Of a DNA stretch of 8,481 bases, positions 1 through 4,485 are shown piece after piece. Origin of the DNA: Candidatus Woesearchaeota archaeon. GTDB taxonomy: Archaea > Nanobdellota > Nanobdellia > Woesearchaeales > GW2011-AR4. The stretch spans positions 1 to 8,481 of the forward strand of contig JACPMQ010000068.1 of the NCBI GenBank assembly GCA_016185955.1, in the 5' to 3' direction. The translations under genes were made by a program, and so were the position numbers. Under the pieces are notes generated by a model that worked only from the letters and a program-made list of their open reading frames with translations, was not told where the DNA came from and searched no databases. Positions within the stretch are counted from its first letter, which is position 1, and each line of letters starts with the position of its first letter.

Positions 1-3
1 ACA

Positions 4-13
4 TTTAAATATA
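4..13 (+). promoter_or_regulatory. TATA box candidate of the PRC-barrel gene
   Basis: The stretch TTTAAATATA lies about 45 nt ahead of the ATG at 55. With the usual archaeal spacing of about 25 nt, transcription would start near 33-36 and leave a leader of about 20 nt, enough to include the G-rich ribosome binding site at 44-48. The window begins only 3 nt upstream, so any BRE cannot be judged. Confidence 0.45.
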
Positions 14-43
14 ACTTAACTTACTAATTCCTTATTTACTGAT

Positions 44-48
44 GGGGG
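44..48 (+). promoter_or_regulatory. Shine-Dalgarno-like G run of the PRC-barrel gene
   Basis: GGGGG, within GATGGGGGAA, sits 6 nt ahead of the ATG at 55 and supports that start. It contrasts with rfcS, the 195-aa gene and eamA, whose starts lie about 25 nt from a TATA box with no such motif. Confidence 0.5.
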
Positions 49-54
49 AATATT

Positions 55-318
55 ATGGCAGAAGAGGATAAAAAATTTTCAAGGCAGCTGATTGGAAAAA
101 CCATTGTCAGCAAAAATGGGAAGCGCTTTGGCGAAGTTGCTGACCTTGTTTTTGAAACGCGCTCCGGCGAATTAATTCATTTGGTTTTGCATAACCCGAC
201 TGCATACACAGCTAAACTAGACCTTGAAAAGGACAGTGCAGGGCATATTTTAATACCATTCAGCGCAGTAATCGCTATGGGCGACTTTATGGTCATTGCA
301 GAAGAAGATATAATCTAA
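55..318 (+). CDS. PRC-barrel domain protein, CdpB-like candidate
   Basis: Small soluble protein of 87 aa, almost entirely one PRC-barrel. The pattern is visible from residue 12 (LIGKTIVSKNGKRFGEVADL), followed by a second strand pair (IHLVL, 41-45) and a closing segment ILIPFSAVIAMGDFMVI (65-81). PRC-barrels are small beta-barrel interaction modules. Stand-alone archaeal versions of about this length include the CdpB proteins that join the FtsZ/SepF division machinery in haloarchaea. A CdpB-like role is inferred from size and architecture only; other archaeal PRC-barrel proteins have been tied to RNA processing. The start is supported by the G-rich ribosome binding site at 44-48. The gene appears monocistronic, with a T run 16 nt after its stop and a separate promoter for rfcS. 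There is no signal peptide, membrane segment or cysteine. Confidence 0.85.
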   Translation: MAEEDKKFSRQLIGKTIVSKNGKRFGEVADLVFETRSGELIHLVLHNPTAYTAKLDLEKDSAGHILIPFSAVIAMGDFMVIAEEDII

Positions 319-333
319 TAAATCTTAAACAGC

Positions 334-340
334 TTTTTTT
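334..340 (+). terminator. T-run terminator after the PRC-barrel gene
   Basis: Seven consecutive T residues lie 16 nt after the stop codon at 318 and before the rfcS TATA box. Archaeal RNA polymerase terminates at such T tracts without needing a hairpin, and I see no strong stem in front of it. Confidence 0.5.
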
Positions 341-346
341 CAATAA

Positions 347-358
347 TTATTTAAATTA
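347..358 (+). promoter_or_regulatory. TATA box of rfcS, leaderless promoter
   Basis: TTATTTAAATTA is centred about 26 nt ahead of the ATG at 379. This spacing puts the transcription start at or beside the A of the start codon, as in a leaderless archaeal mRNA. No Shine-Dalgarno motif precedes the ATG, which agrees. Confidence 0.6.
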
Positions 359-378
359 TCCTAAATTCTTTATATTCC

Positions 379-1347
379 ATGGAAAGTTCTATGTGGACGG
401 AAAAATTCAGGCCCAAAGACTTCTCTGAAATAAAAGGCCAAAAGGAAATAGTCAAGAGGATAAAAGCCTTCGTGGATATGAAAAATATCCCTCACCTTTT
501 ATTTACAGGCCCTGCAGGAGTTGGAAAAACTAGTTTAGCATTAACTACCGCAAGAAAGCTCTTCCAAGAGTCGTGGCATCAGAATTTTTTGGAGTTAAAT
601 GCGAGCGATGAACGAGGCATTGACATAATAAGAAACAAGGTGAAGGATTTTGCCAGAACAAAATCAATTGGAGATGTTCCGTTTAAGGTGATTTATCTTG
701 ATGAATGCGATGCCCTCACAAGGGAAGCGCAGCAAGCACTAAGAAGGACAATGGAAAATTACACGCAAACATGCCGTTTTATCCTTTCTGCAAACTACTC
801 ATCAAAGATTATAGATCCAATACAAAGCAGATGCGCAATGTTTCGATTCAAGCCTTTGGAAAAAAGCGACATATTTTTAATAATAGAAAAGATTGAGAAA
901 GAAGAGAAAATAAAAGTGGAAGACAAAGCGAAAGAAGCTCTTCATAAGATAAGTGAAGGAGATGCAAGAAAAATAGCTAATATTCTGCAAAGCTCCGCAG
1001 CCGTAAGCAGCAATATTACAGAAGAGCTTATTTATACGATGGCGTCAGTGGCAAAACCAAAAGAAATCAATGAAGTTTTAAGGCTTGCATTAAGCAGCAA
1101 GTTCATTGACGCGCGAAATAAGCTTTTGGATGTGATGCTGAATTATGGGCTTTCCGGAGTTGATGTAATAAAGCAGATACAGCAAGAGATATTGGCATTG
1201 GGCATAAGCAATGAAAGCAAAATGAAGCTAATGGAAAAATGCGGGGAAATAGAATTTAGAATCACAGAAGGAAGCGACGAATTTATACAGCTAGAAGCAT
1301 TATTAAGCCAGTTTGTGCTTCAAGGAACAGCTAACTTAAACGTTTAA
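379..1347 (+). CDS. rfcS: Replication factor C small subunit (clamp loader ATPase)
   Basis: AAA+ ATPase subunit of the archaeal clamp loader, which with RfcL opens the PCNA ring and places it on primer-template DNA. Length 322 aa is normal for the family. In order: the RFC N-terminal signature WTEKFRPK (6-13); Walker A GPAGVGKT (44-51); NASDERG (74-80); Walker B IYLDECD (105-111); LRRTMENYTQTCRFILSANY (121-140) with sensor-1 Asn139; the SRC motif with the arginine finger, QSRC (149-152); sensor 2 GDARK (194-198); then the helical collar domain. Walker B reads DECD where many archaeal homologues have DEAD; the catalytic Asp-Glu pair is kept. There is no intein, which archaeal rfcS genes often carry. 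The ATG at 391 (Met5) is an alternative start, but the TATA spacing favours 379. The 3' end overlaps the convergent lipoprotein gene by 17 bp. Confidence 0.97.
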   Translation: MESSMWTEKFRPKDFSEIKGQKEIVKRIKAFVDMKNIPHLLFTGPAGVGKTSLALTTARKLFQESWHQNFLELNASDERGIDIIRNKVKDFARTKSIGDVPFKVIYLDECDALTREAQQALRRTMENYTQTCRFILSANYSSKIIDPIQSRCAMFRFKPLEKSDIFLIIEKIEKEEKIKVEDKAKEALHKISEGDARKIANILQSSAAVSSNITEELIYTMASVAKPKEINEVLRLALSSKFIDARNKLLDVMLNYGLSGVDVIKQIQQEILALGISNESKMKLMEKCGEIEFRITEGSDEFIQLEALLSQFVLQGTANLNV

Positions 1348-2308
1348 CAACCAATCCCTTATCTGCATGATCCAAATAATTAAAATCCAACGTTATATCT
1401 ATAAATTTCTTGAAATCTTTCCTGTTTTGCGGAGCATCTTGAGTACAAGTTATTGTTCTTTTGCCGTTGAATAATGTTACAATGCCTGTGCTTTCTTTGC
1501 TGTTTGTGCTGCTTAATCCTACACATTTCAAGCCATCTAATCCTGTATTAACACTGACTTTAACCCTGTTTTCTTTTCTTATTCTTATTAGCGTGTCTTT
1601 TGGGCATTCTGCCGCAGCAGTGTCATATTCAAAAACATTGCCCTTTCCAGCATGGGATATATCAAAAGTAAATTGGAGCTTATCTTTTCCGGCAACAGTC
1701 TGCCTGAATGAAGTAACCCCCACAGGAGAGCCTGAGCTGAATACTGTTTTTGCCCCTCTTGGCTCACAAATAGAACCGCTTGCCTTGCTTATCAAATTCT
1801 CCAAAACACAAATCTCTGAAATTGCTTTTGTTTGATATTTATAGCACACATCTGCTCTGAAAATATAAGTGCCTGCTGCGTTGCTGTTAAATGTGGAAGT
1901 AGCGCCTGGAAATGTTACAAATGTTTCTGTAGACTCTACAATATTTCCTTCAGAGTCTTTTTTCCTTGGAGTAGGATTATCTTCTGGGTTCTTATTGGAA
2001 AGGACAGAAGCATCGGCAACTCCAAAATTTGATGGTAGAAACCCTATCAAGTTAACTTTAATATTCTCTTTGGGTAATTCAAATTCTCCCTGATTCCTCA
2101 GGCTTACTACAGCCTGAAATGGAAAATCAGTGCCGGCTGTAACCTCATTCGGCGGTGAGCTTTCAAGAAACTTTATTTCAAGACCTTGTGTGCCTCCTAA
2201 AAAAGGAGTTGTTTGAGTTTTAGCGTCTTGGCCGCCTTTACAGCTTACTATCAAAAACACAAGCATTACGCTAAAAGCAACTAACATTACCTTCTTTTTT
2301 TGTGGCAT
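1331..2308 (-). CDS. Secreted lipoprotein with six extracellular cysteines, function unknown
   Basis: Protein of 325 aa of unknown function. Residues 2-6 are basic (PQKKK), followed by a hydrophobic stretch (VMLVAFSVMLVFLIVSC) ending in a lipobox-like LIVSC, so Cys23 is the likely lipidated first residue of the mature protein, which would be anchored outside the cytoplasmic membrane. After a short linker comes GLEIKFLESSPPNEV (42-56) and then FPFQAVVSLRNQGEFELP (62-79), which resembles the start of the Ig-like, CARDB-type beta domains common in archaeal surface proteins. Six further cysteines (155, 167, 181, 235, 262, 288) could form three disulfides. Similar lipoproteins with the GL..F..SPP opening are, as I recall them, frequent in DPANN genomes. 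The gene has its own promoter and faces away from the 195-aa gene across the MITE. Its stop lies inside the 3' end of rfcS. Met8 is an alternative start. Confidence 0.85.
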   Translation of the reverse strand: MPQKKKVMLVAFSVMLVFLIVSCKGGQDAKTQTTPFLGGTQGLEIKFLESSPPNEVTAGTDFPFQAVVSLRNQGEFELPKENIKVNLIGFLPSNFGVADASVLSNKNPEDNPTPRKKDSEGNIVESTETFVTFPGATSTFNSNAAGTYIFRADVCYKYQTKAISEICVLENLISKASGSICEPRGAKTVFSSGSPVGVTSFRQTVAGKDKLQFTFDISHAGKGNVFEYDTAAAECPKDTLIRIRKENRVKVSVNTGLDGLKCVGLSSTNSKESTGIVTLFNGKRTITCTQDAPQNRKDFKKFIDITLDFNYLDHADKGLVVKRLS

Positions 2309-2336
2309 TTTGGAATATTCTTTAATTTTATTTCTC

Positions 2337-2346
2337 TTATTTAAAG
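2337..2346 (-). promoter_or_regulatory. TATA box of the lipoprotein gene
   Basis: On the minus strand the motif reads CTTTAAATAA, centred about 34 nt ahead of the ATG at 2308. Transcription would begin near 2317, leaving a leader of about 9 nt. The left target duplication of the MITE starts only 5 bp upstream of this box (2352), so the insertion has replaced whatever sequence lay upstream of the promoter. Confidence 0.5.
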
Positions 2347-2351
2347 CTTTC

Positions 2352-2359
2352 TATATCCT
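2352..2359. repeat. Left copy of the 8-bp target-site duplication
   Basis: TATATCCT directly adjoins the left terminal inverted repeat of the element at 2360-2568 and matches 2569-2576 exactly. An exact direct repeat abutting perfect terminal inverted repeats is the expected scar of DDE-type transposition. Confidence 0.85.
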
Positions 2360-2568
2360 GGCTCAGTAGAAATCCTAAAAGTCAAAAACTAAAGTGGCTG
2401 CTCCAGAGCCGCGCTACAGGCAAAATGGCGCATCTTGATTATTATTACAGCAAAAAACTATTTTGCACATACACACCATTTTGATAGCACAATTAACATT
2501 CTTCTGCTTGCCTACCGCCCCTTATTTTGGAGCAGCCACTTATATGTGTTAAGGATTTCTACTGAGCC
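2360..2568. mobile_element. MITE, 209 bp, with 17-bp perfect terminal inverted repeats
   Basis: Non-autonomous miniature inverted-repeat element. The left end GGCTCAGTAGAAATCCT (2360-2376) is the exact reverse complement of the right end (2552-2568), and both are flanked by the 8-bp direct repeat TATATCCT. A second perfect 14-bp inverted repeat is nested inside: AAGTGGCTGCTCCA (2392-2405) against 2528-2541. Still shorter stems lie within that. No open reading frame of transposase type fits. Families that leave 8-bp duplications include IS6, IS1595, IS256 and ISH6, and a GG start is shared with IS6-type ends, but I cannot assign a family. The element sits between two divergent promoters; without it and one duplication copy the intergenic region would be only about 92 bp. 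The perfect ends and duplication suggest a fairly recent insertion. Confidence 0.85.
2392..2541. repeat. Nested inverted repeat and internal stems of the MITE
   Basis: Perfect 14-bp arms (2392-2405 and 2528-2541) enclose 122 bp. Inside are AGGCAA (2418-2423) against TTGCCT (2508-2513), CAAAATGG (2421-2428) against CCATTTTG (2476-2483), and a small hairpin GCAAAA/TTTTGC (2450-2455, 2461-2466) with a 5-nt loop. The first two compete, so alternative folds are possible. If transcribed, this would give a long branched RNA. Whether it is expressed cannot be told from the sequence. Confidence 0.7.
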
Positions 2569-2576
2569 TATATCCT
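2569..2576. repeat. Right copy of the 8-bp target-site duplication
   Basis: TATATCCT directly follows the right terminal inverted repeat of the MITE and is identical to 2352-2359. It ends 11 bp before the TATA box of the downstream gene. Confidence 0.85.
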
Positions 2577-2587
2577 CCATCAAAACC

Positions 2588-2598
2588 TTTTTAAATTT
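2588..2598 (+). promoter_or_regulatory. TATA box of the three-gene scpB operon, leaderless
   Basis: TTTTTAAATTT is centred 25 nt ahead of the ATG at 2618, the spacing of a leaderless archaeal transcript. No Shine-Dalgarno motif precedes that ATG. The box lies just outside the MITE's right flank, so the core promoter is intact. Confidence 0.65.
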
Positions 2599-2617
2599 GA
2601 CTTGAATCTGGAGCGTT

Positions 2618-3205
2618 ATGCCGGAAGACAAAATAGATGGAGAGAATATGCATATAAGATGCAAAGTTATCATAGAGATACTTGGAAAGCCAAAAGGGCA
2701 TGTAGAAGAAACCTTAAGAATGTATGTTAATAAAATTAGGATGGACAGCGAGATTATAGTCCTTAACACAGAATTTGCTGATGCTGTGGAGAAAGAAAAT
2801 ATGTGGGCAATTTTTGCAGAGCTTGAGATGATTATCAAAGGGATGCCAAAGCTTATAGCTTTCTGCTTTAATTATATGCCCTCTTCTATTGAGATATTAA
2901 AGCCGGAGGAATTTGCCCTTAAGAAATCTACAATTGAAAATTTTATAAATGATTTGCAAGCGAGGCTGCACGAGCTAGACATGATAGTAAAAAGGGAAAG
3001 AAATAAAAATGATTTTTTGACACTGAACCTCAGCAAATCGCTTAGCAATGTAATATTGGTGTCTTTGGCATTCGGAAGTCTAGACATGGATAAACTTTCA
3101 AAAGTCACAGGAATACCTGAAAAAGAGCTTGAAATATTCCTTGACAGTTTAATAAAAGAGGATAAGATTATTAAAGATGATAGTCTGTACAGCTTAGTAA
3201 AATAA
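2618..3205 (+). CDS. Conserved archaeal protein with C-terminal winged helix, function unknown
   Basis: I do not recognise a named family. The 195-aa protein has an N-terminal alpha/beta region (about 11-98) beginning MHIRCKVIIEILGKPKGHVE and ending in a striking segment, YMPSSIEILKPEEF (86-99), that I recall from uncharacterised DPANN proteins. A helical, charged stretch follows (about 104-130, IENFINDLQARLHELDMIVK). Residues about 138-195 look like a winged helix: SNVILVSLAFGSLDMDKLSKVTGIPEKELEIFLDSLIKEDKII with a wing-like end. There is no signal or membrane segment. It is first in a probable operon with scpB, 9 nt upstream, the place where scpA often stands, which suggests a role linked to chromosome organisation; that is inference from position. 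The start at 2618 fits the leaderless TATA spacing; Met11 (2648) is an alternative and may be where homologues begin. Confidence 0.85.
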   Translation: MPEDKIDGENMHIRCKVIIEILGKPKGHVEETLRMYVNKIRMDSEIIVLNTEFADAVEKENMWAIFAELEMIIKGMPKLIAFCFNYMPSSIEILKPEEFALKKSTIENFINDLQARLHELDMIVKRERNKNDFLTLNLSKSLSNVILVSLAFGSLDMDKLSKVTGIPEKELEIFLDSLIKEDKIIKDDSLYSLVK

Positions 3206-3210
3206 GAGGA
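3206..3210 (+). promoter_or_regulatory. Shine-Dalgarno site of scpB
   Basis: GAGGA lies 4 nt ahead of the ATG at 3215, directly after the TAA of the preceding gene. It fixes the scpB start and shows that internal operon genes here use ribosome binding sites, unlike the leaderless first genes. Confidence 0.65.
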
Positions 3211-3214
3211 ATTT

Positions 3215-4210
3215 ATGCTTAAGAATCAATTGGAAGCATTGTTGTTTTCTTCTGGAAGAAAAATGGATATGGAGGAGCTTTGCAAGCTTACTGGCAAAAA
3301 GCAGGATGAAATAGAAACTTGCCTATTAGAACTAAAAAAAGAGTATGAAGAAAAGAACTCAAGCGTCATGCTCATTAAGGAAGGAAATTCATGGAAGCTT
3401 GCAGTGAAAGAGCAATTTCTTCCAATAGTCCAGAAAATTGTTACGCAAACGGAGCTTAGCAAAAGCATAATGGAAACGCTTGCGGTCATAGCATTCAAAT
3501 ATCCGATAAAGCAGTCAGAGCTTATTAAAATAAGGACAAACAAGGCTTATGAGCATCTTAAGGAGTTGGAAAGCCTTGGCTACATAAGCAGGCAAAAATA
3601 TGGCAGGACAAATTTAATAAAATTAACAGAAAAGTTTTTTGAGTATTTCGATCTTCCAGAAGAAAAATTAAAAGAGCATTTCAGCGATTTTGAAACAATA
3701 GCTAAAGCAATTGAAGAGAAGGAAAAAGAAATAGAAGCCATTAAAACTGAACAGAAGGAAAGCGCGGAAGAAGAAGGCAGAAAAGAAGAAAAAATAAAAG
3801 AAACGCTTGGCGATTTGGAAATTGTTGACGAGCCTTCTGAGGAAGAGCTGGGAAAAGAAAGAAAAAGGATAAAAAAATTTGTGAAGGACACTAAAAAAAC
3901 AGTTAAAGAAGAATCAGAAAAAAAAGAGCCAGAAATGCAGGTTGAAGCAAAAGAAGAGGAGACAAAATTAGAAGCCTTAAAAGAAGAAAGCAATGAAGAA
4001 AAGGACAGCAATGAAATTGAAAAGATAATAGAAGAAAAGGTAAACAGGATGCTGCATCCGAAAAAAGAAGAGCCTTCAGAGGATAAGCAAACAGATAAGG
4101 GAAAAGAGGAATCAAAAGAGAAAAATCAAGGAAATGAGCAAAATAATGAGCAAGACCTTTTAGAGGCTTCTATGGAAGAGAAAAGCACGGAAGAAGAAAA
4201 TAATGAATGA
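3215..4210 (+). CDS. scpB: Segregation and condensation protein B with long charged tail
   Basis: ScpB is the winged-helix dimer that binds the kleisin ScpA and regulates the Smc complex during chromosome compaction and segregation. The first winged helix spans about 1-75 (LEALLFSSGRKMDMEELCKL, 6-25). The second spans about 78-148 and carries the family signature LSKSIMETLAVIAFKYPIKQ (81-100), then IRTNKAYEHLKELESLGYI and LTEKFFEYFDL. Typical ScpB proteins end a few dozen residues later. This one continues to 331 aa with about 180 residues very rich in Glu and Lys, probably disordered or coiled coil, with a possible short helix EIEKIIEEKVNRML (267-280) near the end. No scpA or smc is in the window. 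The gene follows the 195-aa gene by 9 nt with a good ribosome binding site, and its stop overlaps the zinc-ribbon gene. Confidence 0.92.
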   Translation: MLKNQLEALLFSSGRKMDMEELCKLTGKKQDEIETCLLELKKEYEEKNSSVMLIKEGNSWKLAVKEQFLPIVQKIVTQTELSKSIMETLAVIAFKYPIKQSELIKIRTNKAYEHLKELESLGYISRQKYGRTNLIKLTEKFFEYFDLPEEKLKEHFSDFETIAKAIEEKEKEIEAIKTEQKESAEEEGRKEEKIKETLGDLEIVDEPSEEELGKERKRIKKFVKDTKKTVKEESEKKEPEMQVEAKEEETKLEALKEESNEEKDSNEIEKIIEEKVNRMLHPKKEEPSEDKQTDKGKEESKEKNQGNEQNNEQDLLEASMEEKSTEEENNE

Positions 4211-4376
4211 TGATTATAAAGTTTTAAAAATGATATTCCTTCTAAAATGCCCAAAATGCAGTCATACTATGAAATATCAGACTCATAGCCTTGTTTCTGA
4301 AAAAAAGAGAAAAAAATGCGTTTATTGCGGCTTTAGCATGAGCGCAGGCAAATGTATTATAAAAAGGGTACAATAA
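4203..4376 (+). CDS. Small zinc-ribbon protein (57 aa)
   Basis: A short gene easily missed because it overlaps the end of scpB by 8 nt (ATGAATGA, +1 frame). It encodes 57 aa beginning MNDDYKVLKMIFLLKCPKCS. Two knuckles, CPKC (16-19) and CVYCG (39-43), separated by 19 residues, form a classical zinc ribbon; a seventh-decade Cys51 is extra. The rest is strongly basic (KKRKKC), consistent with nucleic-acid or ribosome contact, though the role is unknown. Translational coupling with scpB is likely from the overlap; a GGAAGAAG stretch (4189-4196) lies 6 nt upstream of the ATG. An internal ATG at 4230 (Met10) would give a 48-aa protein keeping the whole ribbon and is a serious alternative start. 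The compact layout suggests co-regulation with the condensin gene. Confidence 0.75.
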   Translation: MNDDYKVLKMIFLLKCPKCSHTMKYQTHSLVSEKKRKKCVYCGFSMSAGKCIIKRVQ

Positions 4377-4397
4377 AGAAGGTATAAACTTCTATAC
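4377..4397. other. Short overlapping inverted repeats after the zinc-ribbon gene
   Basis: Right after the stop codon, AGAAG/CTTCT (4377-4381, 4389-4393) and GTATA/TATAC (4382-4386, 4393-4397) form two mutually exclusive small palindromes. They could be an operator or an RNA hairpin at the operon end. They are short and AT-rich, so chance is a real possibility. Confidence 0.25.
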
Positions 4398-4425
4398 TGA
4401 AAATAATTATTAAAAAACACAACTC

Positions 4426-4433
4426 TTATAAAG
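4426..4433 (+). promoter_or_regulatory. TATA box candidate of gyrA
   Basis: TTATAAAG lies about 56 nt ahead of the gyrA ATG. Transcription would start near 4455, giving a leader of about 30 nt. That leader contains a run of seven T (4468-4474), which could act as a weak terminator or attenuation point or simply end read-through from the scpB operon. Confidence 0.5.
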
Positions 4434-4467
4434 CATTAAGCATACTAATTTACCGACGATAAACATA

Positions 4468-4474
4468 TTTTTTT
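4468..4474 (+). terminator. T7 run between the zinc-ribbon gene and gyrA
   Basis: Seven T residues lie 92 nt after the zinc-ribbon stop and 12 nt before gyrA. As a T tract it could terminate transcripts from the scpB operon, but it also falls inside the predicted gyrA leader, so its action is uncertain. Confidence 0.3.
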
Positions 4475-4485
4475 CTAGCTAAAAA

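Noticed and set aside
1461..2093. Plus-strand frames opposite the lipoprotein gene
   Set aside because: The minus-strand frame has a signal peptide, lipobox, promoter and coherent composition. The plus frames overlap each other and lack any domain or start signal.
2360..2568. Riboswitch or tRNA-like gene in the divergent intergenic region
   Set aside because: The terminal inverted repeats with an exact target duplication explain the region as an inserted element. No tRNA cloverleaf or known aptamer pattern was seen.
2512..2838. Minus-strand open frame of 108 codons across the MITE right end and the start of the 195-aa gene
   Set aside because: It is antisense to a well-supported gene and begins inside it, running out through the transposon end. 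There is no plausible product.
3580..4115. Serine- and leucine-rich minus-strand frames opposite the scpB tail
   Set aside because: They are the antisense reading of GAA/AAA-rich codons, which gives long Ser/Phe/Leu runs without stops. They are composition artefacts.
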